Assembly: GCA_039519185.1 (NCBI GenBank) | Contig: CM076847.1 | Coordinates: 89,066,360-89,130,359, forward strand | From: Astragalus membranaceus | Lineage: Eukaryota > Streptophyta > Magnoliopsida > Fabales > Fabaceae | Reading direction: 5' to 3' | Length of the DNA stretch: 64,000 bases | In this document: positions 1 to 11,270 of the stretch, one piece after another | How the letters are laid out: each line of letters begins with the position of its first letter | How positions within the stretch are numbered: the first letter of the stretch is position 1 | Made by a program: the position numbers and the translations under genes | The notes under the pieces: model-generated | The model's database searches: none | What the model was told of the DNA's origin: nothing | What the model saw: only the letters and a program-made list of their open reading frames with translations

Positions 1-132
1 CTGCGGTTAGGCCGAACCGAATGATGTGGGTGTCCTTCTTGCACTTTTTCGATATTCCTTAACTTGAACTGAGCTACCTACTTAAGATATTTTTTCCTTA
101 TTTGAACTCGTTCAGAGAAACATCATGGTACT
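1..132. other. Sequence left of the hAT insertion
   Basis: No gene is visible here. The segment lies immediately left of the hAT element and ends in the 8-bp target duplication ATGGTACT (125-132), which recurs at 3876-3883. Before the insertion it was therefore contiguous with the sequence leading into the gene at 4118, so it may be distal promoter of that gene (inference). Confidence 0.5.
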
Positions 133-452
133 TAGGGGTGTTCACGGGTTGGTTTGGATGGATTTTGACTAAATCCGTTATCCGAACCAATCAAATTTAA
201 TCGGTTTGGGTTGGGTTGGATTTTGAGTTGTTTACTATAAAATCCGAACCAAACCAATCCGATATTGAATGGGTTGGTTCGGATTGGGCTCGCGGGTCAA
301 AAATGAAATAATCCCTGGAACTAGCTACTTAATCATATGGTAAATAAAATATGGTAGCATTAATGAAAACAATGCAGCCTAAGGCATTACACAAAAATGA
401 CAAAATCCATAATTACAGATAGTCAGATACTGGAATGGCTAATATCCGATAC

Positions 453-554
453 TGGAATGGCTAATATCCTGGAAATGGAATAACAAAACAGTAGGCAGTA
501 GCATGGAATGGCTAATATCCTGGAAATGGAATAACAAAACAGTAGGCAGTAGCA
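453..554. repeat. 51-bp tandem duplication inside the hAT 3' region
   Basis: Two consecutive, essentially identical 51-bp units begin with TGGAATGGCTAATATCCTGG. A further partial copy precedes them at about 430. They lie between the transposase stop and the left terminus, where hAT elements often carry subterminal repeats. Confidence 0.85.
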
Positions 555-899
555 TTACAGAATACAGATAGTAGCATTACTGTCTTTACAGATACAGAGA
601 TACTGCCCGAACAAAAAAGTTGCATTACAGATACTGGAATACGAAACAGTAGTATTTTTAATAAACAAAACAGTAGCATTACAGAATACAGTTACTGGAA
701 TAACAGTATAACACAAAATCCAGCATAACACAAGGCAGCCTTTTAATAAACAATGATTCTGAAATTTCAGCCAGTTGTTGCAGCCTGCTTCTAGCCCGTT
801 GTTGCAGCCAATAATTCTGAAATTTCAGACACAACCACAACAATCTTATTAGCATACAATAGAAATTTACATTGATATTCATATTATAAACAATCAGCT

Positions 900-2999
900 T
901 CAAAGAACTACGAAATTAATACCTTCTTCAAGTCTCTGCACTTCTTCCAATTCAGCTTCTAAATCAATCACCTTTGGAGATTTTATCCAATTTTGAGTAC
1001 AAATTAAAGCCTGGACAGTAGAAGGGCTCAAAGAACTACGAAATGAGTCAAGAACCCGCCCTCCGGTGCTAAATGCAGATTCAGATGATACAGTGGATAC
1101 CGGAATGGCTAATATATCTTTTGCCATGTAGGAAAGAACATGATATTTGCTTGTCTTACCTTTCCACCAATTCAAAATGTCAAATGTAAGAGAAGTTTCC
1201 TCAACACCATCCTCCAAATACCTTTCCAACTCATTTCTTTGCACCTCACCTTGCTTTTTCTTCATCTTTAATCTAAATTGACCATCCCAATCCTCCTCTT
1301 CCTCTTGATTCCCCACTTTACAACAAGAAGAAGTGTTTGAAGCCAAGGTACTAGAACCAGAATTTTCAACAGAAACAGGATACACTACCATGTAATGCTC
1401 AAACAATTTATTGACAATATCTTTTAATTTAGTCATCATCTCCTTACACTTCTTATCATCATACATCCGACTAAAACAAAATTCGATATAATCAAACTTA
1501 TAGCGGGGATCAAGAAAAACAGCCACAAACAACAAGTAGTTTATCATACCACTTTCCCAATATTTGTTGAACTTTACTTGCATGTTCGCTGTCATCTTTT
1601 GCAACACCACATCATCACTCATCCTCCATTTTCCCAGTGCTTTCTGAATATCAACCAATTGCTTGAAGAAATTATTAGCAGTGACATGCAATGACCCGGA
1701 AAAAGACAATGTTGCATCATAAAATATCTTTAAAAACTTCAAAAACACACGAGCACGATTCCAATCAGATTGATTAGGACATCCACCTGATTCACTAACA
1801 AGGGTGATCATGTATGCAGCATCATCATATTCAAGGCGATAAAAAGCTTGTTCATATTTCTCAGCAACCTCTAACATTAAGTAGGTGGAATTCCATCTAG
1901 TTTGACAATCAAGTATTATCATTGCCTGACTAGGAACACTTACAACATGTGCACACTTCTTAAAAGTAGCTAATCTACTAGGAGAAGCCTTTACAAACTT
2001 ACAAGCAGCCCTTATCCTAGCAATTGATGGATCAATTTCCTTCATTCCATCATGTACAATCAGGTTTAAAATATGGGCAGCACACCTTATATGCATGAAC
2101 TCTCCATTTAACAAAGTATTACCATTCCACACACTCATGCCTCTAGTTACATATGAAATAGCCACATTGTTAGAACTTGCATTATCGACAGTCACACAAC
2201 CAATGTTTTTGATCCCCCATTCTTTCATGCAACCCTCTAAGCTTATCCCTATCGTTTCACCCTTATGGTCAGCAATCAGACCAAAATACAATATTTTCTT
2301 CCTCAATTCCCACCCCTCATCAATATAATGACCAGTTACACACATGTAATTCATGTTTTGGATTGAGGTCCAAGTATCAGTGGTGAATGAAACCATTTGT
2401 TTATTTGTAGACAAAATGCATTTTAATTTATCCTTCTCAATGTTATATAATTGAATGCAGTCCCTAGCAACACTGATACGAGATGGAATTTTAAATCTAG
2501 GCTGAGCTTCACCCATGAATAGTCTAAACCCTTTATTTTCAACAAACTTAAAGGAAAGTTCATCTATAATTATCATCTTTGCAAGTGAGACACGAGTTTT
2601 CTCTTGATTGAACTCAACAAGTTTGAAGCTAACACTATTAGGCTCATCTTCACATTCATTTCCAAGAGCAAGTGTCTTTTGTTTCTTATCAACATTCCTA
2701 TATGGGTTTTTCAAACATTTTTTTGAATGTTTTAGCATGTTACTAGTTCCATGAGTACCACTATTTGCTCTATATGTTTTCTTACAATACTTACAGATAG
2801 CGCTGTCCTTCTCTCTTATGAAATGTTTCCAAGCATTTGAACGAGGCCTCGCAGGCTTTCTTTTTGGAAGCTCAGATTGTGATGCTGGAGGTTTTTCATC
2901 TAGTACTTGCTCTGTTAGAACAACCTCTGTTGCTTGCTCTCCTAGAGGAGCTTCTTGGTCTTGTGGAGAAGGATTGATACTCAGATTACCACTTTCCAT
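900..2999 (-). CDS. hAT transposase with BED zinc finger (RICESLEEPER/Ac type)
   Basis: A 699-residue protein from one uninterrupted frame. Residues about 52-97 form a BED-type zinc finger with C69, C72, H91 and C95, preceded by a basic PKRKPARPR stretch that could act as a nuclear signal. The middle resembles the RNase-H-like hAT core, for example TDTWTS near residue 210 and TVDNASSNN near residue 270. The C-terminus holds the hAT dimerisation block, with WWKGKTSKYHVLS followed by PVSTVSSESAFSTGGRV. The length matches plant hAT transposases. It is expected to bind the element ends and catalyse cut-and-paste transposition in the nucleus. The ATG at 2999 was chosen because the BED domain follows at the usual distance. 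Expression is unknown. Confidence 0.93.
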   Translation of the reverse strand: MESGNLSINPSPQDQEAPLGEQATEVVLTEQVLDEKPPASQSELPKRKPARPRSNAWKHFIREKDSAICKYCKKTYRANSGTHGTSNMLKHSKKCLKNPYRNVDKKQKTLALGNECEDEPNSVSFKLVEFNQEKTRVSLAKMIIIDELSFKFVENKGFRLFMGEAQPRFKIPSRISVARDCIQLYNIEKDKLKCILSTNKQMVSFTTDTWTSIQNMNYMCVTGHYIDEGWELRKKILYFGLIADHKGETIGISLEGCMKEWGIKNIGCVTVDNASSNNVAISYVTRGMSVWNGNTLLNGEFMHIRCAAHILNLIVHDGMKEIDPSIARIRAACKFVKASPSRLATFKKCAHVVSVPSQAMIILDCQTRWNSTYLMLEVAEKYEQAFYRLEYDDAAYMITLVSESGGCPNQSDWNRARVFLKFLKIFYDATLSFSGSLHVTANNFFKQLVDIQKALGKWRMSDDVVLQKMTANMQVKFNKYWESGMINYLLFVAVFLDPRYKFDYIEFCFSRMYDDKKCKEMMTKLKDIVNKLFEHYMVVYPVSVENSGSSTLASNTSSCCKVGNQEEEEDWDGQFRLKMKKKQGEVQRNELERYLEDGVEETSLTFDILNWWKGKTSKYHVLSYMAKDILAIPVSTVSSESAFSTGGRVLDSFRSSLSPSTVQALICTQNWIKSPKVIDLEAELEEVQRLEEGINFVVL

Positions 3000-3875
3000 T
3001 TCTGTAAAAGGGGATACAAGAACAGATCAGAACAAATAAAATATTGAACAGAGCAGATTAACATATAATAACAATGAACGAATCTGAACAGAAACGATTA
3101 CCTAAGCAGATAAGAAGAATGAACGATTAACAAATATGAACGATTACAGAGTTACAAATAAGAAGAATGAACGATTAACAGATCAGAAGAACGATTAACA
3201 GATCAGAATGAACGATTAACAGAGTTACAGAGTTACTGAGTTACAAATCAGAAGAATGATTAACGTACCTTTCGCGAACGACTAAAGAAACCAAGTGAGA
3301 AGTGAACGGAAGCGATTCTGGGAATAAGAAGAATGGGATGAATCTTAGGGTTTGTGAATTGGGGTTTGAAGATGATTGATGAATGATTCATTATATAGAT
3401 ACTGAGAGAGTGAGGGGATTGAAGGCATCGAAGCATTGAAGGGATTGAAGGCATCGAAGCGTTGAAGGGTTCTGGGCTTCGATTCGAAGGCATTGAAGCT
3501 GGAAGCATTGAAGGAATTGAAGGGATTGAAGGCTTCGAAGCGTATTGATTTGTGGAGAACAACCGAAGCGTCATATTGATTTATGTGGGGATAGACTTCG
3601 AAGCGTTTTTGATTTTGAAGCGTCGTACTCGTATAATGAATCAAGGCTTGAGGCTTCGAAGCGTAGGAATTAGGAAAATTAGGAAATGAATATACGGTTC
3701 GGGTAACGGGTCCGCGGGTTTAAATTAGAAAATCCGTTGCCCGAACCGAATTAGAACGGGTCCTTACGGGTCGGATCGGATTTGGCCCAATCAAAAAAAT
3801 TGCCCGAACCAAACGCTTCGGTTTGGATTGGATTACGGTTTGGTTCGGATTTACCCAAACCACTGAACACCCCTA
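3000..3875 (-). promoter_or_regulatory. hAT 5' leader and repeat-rich subterminal region
   Basis: This is the region upstream of the transposase ATG on the minus strand. It contains many iterations of AACGATTAACAGATCAGAA-like units (about 3040-3260). It also holds GAAGG(C/G)ATTGAAG-type units (about 3415-3660), whose short open frames look like low-complexity artefacts. The last 200 bp are rich in CCGAACC and GGTTCGG. It presumably contains the transposase promoter and transposase-binding sites, but no clear TATA box was assigned. Confidence 0.5.
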
Positions 3876-3883
3876 ATGGTACT

Positions 3884-4117
3884 CCACATTAGCCACGTAA
3901 CCTAGGACACGAGTGTGGCCCACATCACCAACAGATCTGTTAAGCGCTGCATACAATGAGTGTCAGTGTTGTGTTGTGTGTTGCATTTACCCCACAACAC
4001 ATCTTCTTTCTTCTTCACGAATCACCTTGCCAAGTGCCAACTTCCTTTCTTCTCACACTTCGTTCTTCAGTTCAGGGTACTACCCAATTTGAAGAAAAAT
4101 AAACAAAAGAAAGTTTT
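3884..4117 (+). promoter_or_regulatory. Proximal promoter and 5' leader of the methyltransferase-like gene
   Basis: This is the spacer between the hAT target duplication and the ATG at 4118. It includes CACGTAA and CCCACATCACC stretches and a pyrimidine-rich part (about 4000-4070) typical of a plant 5' leader. No convincing TATA box is seen. If the promoter extends further upstream, the hAT insertion has separated it from its distal part. Confidence 0.4.
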
Positions 4118-5590
4118 ATGGACTCCAAGTACTCTAAATTCCAAATCCCTGGCGGGTCCATAGCAAGGAATGTATTTTTCCGCGCATTGTTTCTTGCCTC
4201 TGCTATTTCCATCGTTTCTCTAATCCGTTTCCTACCCACCATGGATTTAGGATCCTTAGCTCCCAAAACCTACGATGACTGCATCATAGAACCTTCAAAA
4301 TCTGAAAACGCAAGTTTGACACCCGGTTCTTACTTGTTCCAAAGTCGAGTCCTCAACACTTTTTGGGGTTCCTTTGACTCCTTAAACTGCAAGAAAGAAC
4401 TCATCTTGATTTCCAGTGTCGTCAAAGGGCTAATGGGTAAACGACTCTTGCATTGCGAAGCACAAAGTCTCTGCATTGGAGAAGTGTCACACATAGCTGT
4501 CTCCGCAATGCAGCAACTGGGATTCTCTAATGTTCACAACCACCGTTTTTTCTCCCTCAACAAGAAGAAAATCGTCTACTCGCTTGAATACCAAGACGAG
4601 TCCTTTGATTTTGTGTTGTCCAAGGATGCAGACAAGGTTTCAGTCCCCTCATTGCTCGTTCTTGAAGTTGAACGCATTCTTAAACCCGGTGGAATCGGTG
4701 CTATAGTTGTGGTTGGTGACAATGACACCCACACTAACACTGTTCCTTCCACCAAGAACAACAACATTGACTTGATCATAAAATCTGCTTCCTCAGTTAC
4801 ATCATTGTTGCGATCTTCTAGTGTTGTGCATGTTGGTCATGTAAATGAGCATGAGCATAGCCTTGTAGTTTTCAAGAAAAGATCTGAAAACATAACCCCA
4901 TCCTCGTTCTATCAAAATAAGCTGCTTCCAGCTGACTGTGCAAGTGTTAACTTCACTAAGTCTTTTATGAAACTGATAGAACCTCTTGTGGAGGAAAAAG
5001 AATCAACTTTTGAGTATGAGAGAAGTATCTCTTATTTGCCTAAGTTTGTGGATGTTACTAATAGGAAGCATTTAGTGTATGTTAATATTGGGGTGGGCGA
5101 GCTTGTAGTGAACAAAGGTGTCAATGATTGGTTTCCACCATCTTATCCAATTGATCAGAAAGCTTTCAGTGTATATTTTGTTCATTACAACACTTCCATC
5201 TTGTTGTCTCATGTGAAACAACCTCGTGTCACCTTTGTTTATCATCCAGGATTGGCCGGAAAGGTTGAGGGTGGTGTGGATGTTGGCCGGAATCATTTTC
5301 CTGTGGAGGAAGAGTTTGATTTGTTGGCGTGGTTCAAAGAAACTGTGCAGAATGCAGATTTTGTGGTCCTAAAGATGAATATTGTTGGGAAAGTTGAAAT
5401 GAAGTTTCTCAAGGATATATATGAAAGTGGTACTATATGTCTGGTTAATGAATTGTTTCTCAGCTGCTCAGAGAGTGGTGAAAGTATGAGCAGGAGGGAG
5501 CAGTGCATGGATATTTACAAGGGTCTCAGAAGCAATGGTGTGTATGTTCATCAATGGTGGGATACTGAATTGTCACATGCACGGTGGTGA
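4118..5590 (+). CDS. Membrane-anchored methyltransferase-like protein (DUF7870-type)
   Basis: An intronless 490-residue protein. Residues about 18-40 (NVFFRALFLASAISIVSLI) form one hydrophobic segment after a short N-terminus, suggesting a type II anchor in the Golgi/ER. Residues about 105-200 resemble a degenerate class I SAM-dependent methyltransferase fold. They include FDFVLS (163-168) and the post-motif LKPGG (188-192). The glycine-rich SAM loop is weak: the segment around LLHCEAQSLCIGE lacks the usual GxGxG, so catalysis is doubtful. The C-terminal half (about 310-485) matches the plant-specific region that accompanies this domain in uncharacterised plant proteins. The ATG is the first in frame and is followed directly by the hydrophobic anchor. 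The hAT upstream may affect expression. Confidence 0.85.
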   Translation: MDSKYSKFQIPGGSIARNVFFRALFLASAISIVSLIRFLPTMDLGSLAPKTYDDCIIEPSKSENASLTPGSYLFQSRVLNTFWGSFDSLNCKKELILISSVVKGLMGKRLLHCEAQSLCIGEVSHIAVSAMQQLGFSNVHNHRFFSLNKKKIVYSLEYQDESFDFVLSKDADKVSVPSLLVLEVERILKPGGIGAIVVVGDNDTHTNTVPSTKNNNIDLIIKSASSVTSLLRSSSVVHVGHVNEHEHSLVVFKKRSENITPSSFYQNKLLPADCASVNFTKSFMKLIEPLVEEKESTFEYERSISYLPKFVDVTNRKHLVYVNIGVGELVVNKGVNDWFPPSYPIDQKAFSVYFVHYNTSILLSHVKQPRVTFVYHPGLAGKVEGGVDVGRNHFPVEEEFDLLAWFKETVQNADFVVLKMNIVGKVEMKFLKDIYESGTICLVNELFLSCSESGESMSRREQCMDIYKGLRSNGVYVHQWWDTELSHARW

Positions 5591-6399
5591 AGGTGGTGAT
5601 TCTTGCGTGCGGGAAATTGTGTCTGCTTTGCTTTGTATGTTTTATAAGTGTTACGGAAGAAATATCTATTAGAGGTTTAGCTGTTGTTTGTCGTTTGTTA
5701 AGAAAGTAGGATCGTAATGCTAATTCAACGAAGTATGAACATCCTCATGCTTTGTATAAGTTTGGGCGTCTACTTGTAAATAACTGTGTCTGTGTGCTGT
5801 TGGGTTTTCCTTTTCTTCATTATTTTCCAAAAATGTTTTGAGGTGTAATGGCGAGTAAAAATTGTCTGGTTCAGGACTATAAGTATAACTACTACTACAA
5901 AGTGATTAAAATGAGGGAACAATTTCATTAACAGAATTCGAATTGTTGCCATGCTTGATCCATCAAATGTTGTAACATCCTCGTTAGGTGTAGTTCTTGT
6001 TTTTTATGTTTTGGCAATGGTTGTCTAGCTGATCCGTACATAACAAATGTTGATATGCTTATTGTCGGGTTCATGTACATTGGAGATCGGATCGTGCACG
6101 TTACGTTAGTGTTTATTTTTATATATGCGAATGGTGGAACCTCTGCATGCTTTGAATATCAATTATTGGGGTTTAGAACAGAGGCCAAGACAGGGGAATA
6201 ATTAGAGGACTGCTTTACTAATTGAATAATGAAACTTGTGCCGACATACTCAAGGATCATTTTAATAATTAGTGAGAAACGTGATATTCAATACTTTGCA
6301 TAAAAGTATGTGAGGGGCGGGGGCGAGGAGTAATTGAAGGATAAACCCTTCCTTAACAAAAGCACACAGAGTGACACGTGAAAATGCTTTTCTAATCTA
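5591..6399. other. 3' untranslated region and intergenic spacer
   Basis: AT-rich sequence downstream of the gene ending at 5590. The first few hundred bases are probably its 3' UTR, but no single poly(A) site can be assigned. No coding potential or recognised repeat was seen before the MITE at 6400. Confidence 0.5.
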
Positions 6400-6611
6400 C
6401 TCCATTCATCTCGTATTATATAACTTTCAAACCAAAAAATGTGTGCTACTAATGTTTCTTTTCGTACCGTACTAATTTATCTTTTCAATGTCAATAATGA
6501 AGGTTAATTTGGTAAATTTACTCACAATTTTTTTTTTCTATACAAAATTAACTACTTTTCTTAATATGTGTTAAATGACCCGAAGCGACATATAATATGA
6601 GATACAGGGAG
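6400..6611. mobile_element. Stowaway-like MITE (Tc1/mariner type)
   Basis: About 212 bp with inverted ends: CTCCATTCATCTCGTATTAT on the left, and on the right the reverse complement of CTCCCTGTATCTCATATTAT. Both sides are flanked by TA (6398-6399 and 6612-6613). The terminal sequence and TA duplication match the widespread plant Stowaway group. There is no coding sequence, as expected for a MITE. Confidence 0.85.
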
Positions 6612-6863
6612 TAGAACAATTCGTAAAAATTAATAAGAACCCCATCAGAAAGCTATGGAACAGTTTGGGAAAGCAAAACAAGGGTCCTAAAAATATTTTC
6701 TAAGTTTTTTATTGATTTGATATATTCTTAACAAGAAGATGAAAGACTCCTAGAGTGAATAGTTGTGGTAGAGAGAAGATAAAAGACTAAATAGGGATAA
6801 TGCACTTTCGAAAATAATGAAAACAGTTTTTTACCAATTTCAAAATTTCTAAAATAACTGAAG

Positions 6864-6942
6864 TTGTTTTCTCTAATGTTTCTTAGTTGAAGTAGAAATG
6901 AGTATTGTTTTCTCTAATGTTTCTTAGTTGAAGTAGAAATGA
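6864..6942. repeat. 41-bp tandem duplication
   Basis: Two nearly identical copies of a 41-bp unit starting TTGTTTTCTCTAATGTTTCT lie head to tail. The region around it (6612-7426) has no supported gene. The short open frames at about 7077-7358 show no protein-like features. Confidence 0.85.
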
Positions 6943-7426
6943 ACCCCTTTCAACTATAGGGCAAACGGTCAATTGCATAAAGTAACTTATTCCTTATTAA
7001 TCTTAGCAAACCATACAAAATTACATATGCTCTCAGTTTGATAAATTTAGAGAGTCAAACTCAAAGTTGTTAAATTTTGAACTACTCATTTTCTGCAACA
7101 AGCCTGGTGTTGGAAGCAGTTGCATGCATTTTAAGCCAAAATAAAAAAATGCCAGACGAGAAGGTGACAATAAACACATTTAATATATTGAAGCCATTAG
7201 AATTTAGAAGTAAAACACAAACAAGCATTGTGAAGGCATTTGCTTATACAGTCAGTTGCAATGCCAGCCACTCCATGTCAAACAGGATGTCATGCATAAA
7301 TTCCAATTTCTATTTTTTTTTTTGTGAATTATTATTGGACAAACCTGAAAGTAAGTGAAAAGCATTAACATTTAACTATAACAGTTGTACTGTACAGGAA
7401 GCTTGTTGTCAATAATAACACTATCT

Positions 7427-10400
7427 TCACTCTTCAGGCTGGGGATCGGGATCAGGCCCGACTTTGATCTCCAAAAGCCTTTCAACTGGCTGTCTGCAGA
7501 TTGGACATCTATTTGTCTGAAACCTCAAAACCTTTGCACATCCACTGCACATGCACTGCAACAAGGAAAGGAATCCAGCCAAAGTAAATCAAGGAGCACT
7601 CAAAGTTGAGCTAAAATAATGGAAGTTTGCTAAGATTGACCGACGGCAGAGTAACTTTAGGGTCTTGAAATAGACAAGCAATGAGATATATCATATCACA
7701 AGTGTTGATGAAATTTGGTAGCAGTAAACATGGATATATGCATCAGCATCATTCTATCAACCAACAAAATAAGAATTAATTTGCAAAAGGGAAACTGTAA
7801 AATACCATGTGGCGACAGGGAAGGACAGTTGTGTCCCGAGGTTCTGACAAGCAGATGACGCATTCTTTTCCTGGGTCATTTCCATCCAAGTCGCCCTCTA
7901 CTGAATTTCCAATACCGTATATCTCCTGCAGCTCATACCGCATTCCATTCACCCACAATATTTGCTTAACAACCTTCACCCGGAATTCTCCTTTCTCCTT
8001 CTCAAACACCGCTTGAGTTATCTGAGAATTTGTGTTACCAGGTGTTGGAGTTTCATTTGTTCCATCCTGGTCACCAGAGGATGCATCTGCTTTAACTGCT
8101 ACAGGATAGACATCCATGTCACCCACTTTCAATAACTCAGATTCCTCAAACATTGAAAATTTGATACCAGTTCCAGCTGGCTGCCTAAACTTTTGGCCAA
8201 GACCTTGCTGGAAATTTACAGTAATGGGTGCAAGAACATTTTCCTTCATTGGGGTAAGCACACAACCTTCACCTTCTTTTGCAAAGAAAAGTACAGTGAT
8301 GCTAATATGGAGATAAAAGGAAACAAACTTTAGCTCAAATAAAAAAAAAAGAACAGCATCACAAAATATATTTATATTCATAATTTTTATCCTGAGGCTA
8401 TGATATCTTCAACCCCACACAAATGAAAATTTAGCACTTAACAGGACAAAGTATTGAATACATGATCTAAACTGGACATATATAAAGTCAACCCAATGTA
8501 ACTAAAAGTTAAAAGCACCCAGAAGGCACTAGGGATTTTAACACCTTGGAGCATGAGGCACCAAAAAGCTCATGAGTCATGACTCACCGAGGAAAGCTGT
8601 TAGGATAAGAACAAAGAATGGCATAATATGTGTCTATTTTGCAATGTTTTTCCACAGGAATAAACTACTCAGCCAGAACATCCATCGTAAAAATAAAAGA
8701 TTATGATATTCAATTTACAAAGCCTCAAGTGCGAAAGTCCAACAACTAGCTATTCTTTTAGTACTCTTACTTATTTTACTCCATCTAGCATCACATTGGT
8801 CTTTCAGAGACAACATTAATGTCATCTAGAAAGGCACTCCTAAAGTGCAAAGAAGCATGGACCCCTTCTAGACTTAGTGCCTCGCTACAGTGACTTAGGC
8901 ATACCTTTTAGTGCAGTGTTAGCCGCATCTCGGATACTGGTAATAGTATAGCTTACAAAACACTCCTTAACATTGGAAAGCGATATGAACATATGATTAC
9001 CGAGACTAACTTATGAACATGTATTCAAATGTGCAATGAATTCATGTTCAATTTCAGTTTTGGCAAATGGAAATTGCTCAAGTAAAACATGCATGGACCA
9101 GCTATTCAGACACTTGGTGTGCAAAAAAGTACGTATAATTTGTGTATCCATAGGTCGTGCTGCAGAAACCTGTTGTTCATTTTTCATGCTGCTAACTTGG
9201 TCGTGATGCAAGTGGAAGTCGCACCAAAGTCAGTTTTCAACTATTCTATTTCCCTACCAGTCAGATGAAATTCCACACAGCTTTCAAACTAACTAAAGCA
9301 TTATTGGCAAGTATTTTCTCAACTCAGTTAACCATCTCACTTGCCATTAACGTGTACCAAATAATTTCACTTACAATTGTTAAAAGGCAACAATCCATGC
9401 AAGAAAATAGATCAAGTAATTTCTCCACCTCCTCAAAAAAGGAATAGGATTAAAAAGGCATATTGATAACCGCTAGGACATTCTCAAATAGATGCAAACT
9501 TGGTGTCACGTTGTCTAGCATGTGATCAGATCGAAATCAAAAAGATGTCAAATGGTAAAAAAACTCAAACACACACAAGATAGTGTCTATGAGCAATGAT
9601 TATCAAATGAAGATAATCTCTCATGCTGACAATCTTTAGCAGCAATTCACTTTGCTTATCAATCAGGCTCCCCCAGATTGTCAAAGGAAATTGAACCCTA
9701 GCAACACATAGATATACTTTATTCAGTAAATCACAAAGTACACGCAAAACAAAAAACAATAGCTACTCTGATACATGAAAAGCCAATGAGCTATCTAAAC
9801 TAGAGTAAAAGCGTAATTATGTTTTTTTTTTTTTATAAAAGTGTGTAGACATATTTCACCACGACATATGGTCATAACTGTATTTTTTGTTTCCAACTGC
9901 TATTTGCAAAGCTTTGTCCTGCACTATTTCCCCACCTTTCTAAGCTAGCTAGAATAGCATGTTGAGCCCATAAGTAAGTACTAAGTAGTAACCTACACTA
10001 TTCTACATAGGTAGCTAGTAGAAAACTCTCACTACAGCCCAGGTTCTAGACATGTTACCATCACAGTTCAAAACTCAGGTATATCAATCAGTAGAGAATA
10101 ATAGGACTAATAAGCATGGATAAAGCTGTAAAACTGAGTAAGTTAAGTAGTTTGACCCCTTTACTAATTTGAATCCAAAAAAGCAAATTGAGTGATTAAA
10201 TCCTTTCATATGTACATTAGACAAGCTTATTAACACTAACAGCAGTCCATCAAGAAAGCAGGGACAGGATCTGACAATAAGTTCTTCAAAACCTCCCATC
10301 ATATGCACACAAATACAATTACCATTACCATTCACATGATGCAAAATCAACAATAAAACATACTAATTTATTACATCATCATCATGATCACGATCATCAT

Positions 10401-10855
10401 CAAATAAGAGGGAAAAAACACTGTTACCTCCCAGAAACAGTAGCATCAAACGTAAACGACACAAGAAAATGCCCAGGGTTTTCCTCATCAGGCTCAATCT
10501 TCAGTGTCTCCTTCTTGATATTAACATCATTTTTTATGGTAACAGCTTTTTGATGTTCGACGTAAGGCGCCGGTGGTAGAGGCGGCGGCGGATACCGGCC
10601 CCACATTGGGTCCATCGGCGGACGGTGATGGTGATCGTACGGTGCCGGCAAAGGCATCGGAACAGTTGTCGGCGGTGGAGGATAGTAACCGGGATAGTTA
10701 TGATACTGTGTAGTGGCGGTAGGGTAAGCAAATCGGTTAGGAGCGATTTCCGGCGGCGGAGGTGGCGGCGTCACCGGCGGATGAACACGCCTGCCGGTGC
10801 CACCGCCACCATGTCTCCGACGGTTGTTAGAGCCACTACTTCCCGAGTTACCCAT
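7427..10855 (-). CDS. LOG2/LUL-type RING E3 ubiquitin ligase, three exons
   Basis: Exons on the minus strand are 10855-10428, 8301-7806 and 7555-7427, with GT-AG introns of 2,126 and 250 bp. They join in frame into 350 residues. The protein starts MGNSG, a probable N-myristoylation site. A proline-rich region follows (about 25-100), then the conserved domain ending in SFTFDATVSGS-ITVLFFAKE across the first junction. A C-terminal C3HC4 RING has C290, C293, C305, H307, C311, C314, C325 and C328. This layout is that of Arabidopsis LOG2 and its LUL relatives, membrane-associated ligases; LOG2 acts with GDU1 in amino-acid export. The last intron splits the RING directly after PCRHM. All zinc ligands are present, so it looks functional. 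Which LUL paralogue it is cannot be decided here. Confidence 0.93.
8302..10427 (-). other. Intron 1 of the LOG2-like gene
   Basis: A 2,126-bp AT-rich intron with donor AG|GTAACA and acceptor TATTAG|C. It contains several short open frames with no recognisable protein content. No transposon with clear ends was found inside it. Confidence 0.8.
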
Positions 10856-11262
10856 CAAAATAAAAAAAAAAATTGCCAAAACCCCAGAAAAATCTTCTCT
10901 TTTGAGTTAAATTTTCTAGGTTTTGATATTATTCTGCAATGGAAACAAAAAAATCAAAAATTGGGTGAGGAAGAAAAGTGGGGTTTAATAGAAGGGGTTA
11001 AAAAATTAGGGGAATGAAGGTTTGAGAGGTTGAAAGAGCGTGAATGAAAATTTGAGCATTTAATGGTTAATAGATAGAAATGGTGCAAAGAGAGAATCTT
11101 GAGATTGATTTTGGATGGATGATGAAGAGAGTATAATGGGATTGCGTAAAGTAAAGCTCCACCCAGCTACAGGAACACCATTACCATTGTTGGGCGATGG
11201 GATGTGAAGGTTTCGGTAAAGTGGTTCGCTTTATTTTTCGCTTTGTTTCGTTTGTCATCTTT
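10856..11262 (-). promoter_or_regulatory. 5' UTR and promoter region of the LOG2-like gene
   Basis: Sequence upstream of the ATG at 10855. The A-rich stretch (10856-10880) and the following pyrimidine-rich sequence on the minus strand look like a 5' leader. No TATA box is assigned with confidence. A small hAT-derived element begins at 11271, about 415 bp upstream of the start codon. Confidence 0.4.
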
Positions 11263-11270
11263 CTATAATG

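Larger units (their letters stand above)
133..3875 (-). mobile_element. hAT transposon, complete, potentially autonomous
   Basis: The ends are inverted repeats: the left end reads TAGGGGTGTTCA and the right end is its reverse complement. The similarity continues imperfectly inward as GGTTTGG and CCGAACC rich subterminal repeats. The element is flanked by a perfect 8-bp direct duplication, ATGGTACT (125-132 and 3876-3883), the hAT signature. It is 3,743 bp long and carries one long minus-strand reading frame (900-2999) for a BED-finger hAT transposase with no internal stop. Exact ends, an exact duplication and an uninterrupted transposase together suggest a recent insertion that may still be active (inference). 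It sits about 240 bp upstream of the ATG at 4118. Confidence 0.93.

Noticed and set aside
3260..3644. Two overlapping frames rich in Phe, Asn, Pro and Ser in the hAT subterminal region
   Set aside because: They are translations of a short tandem repeat (GAAGG(C/G)ATTGAAG) in different frames, with no domain and no conserved start.
10534..11017. Arg-rich open frames overlapping the first LOG2-like exon
   Set aside because: They lie in other frames of the GC-rich, proline-coding exon and have no independent support.
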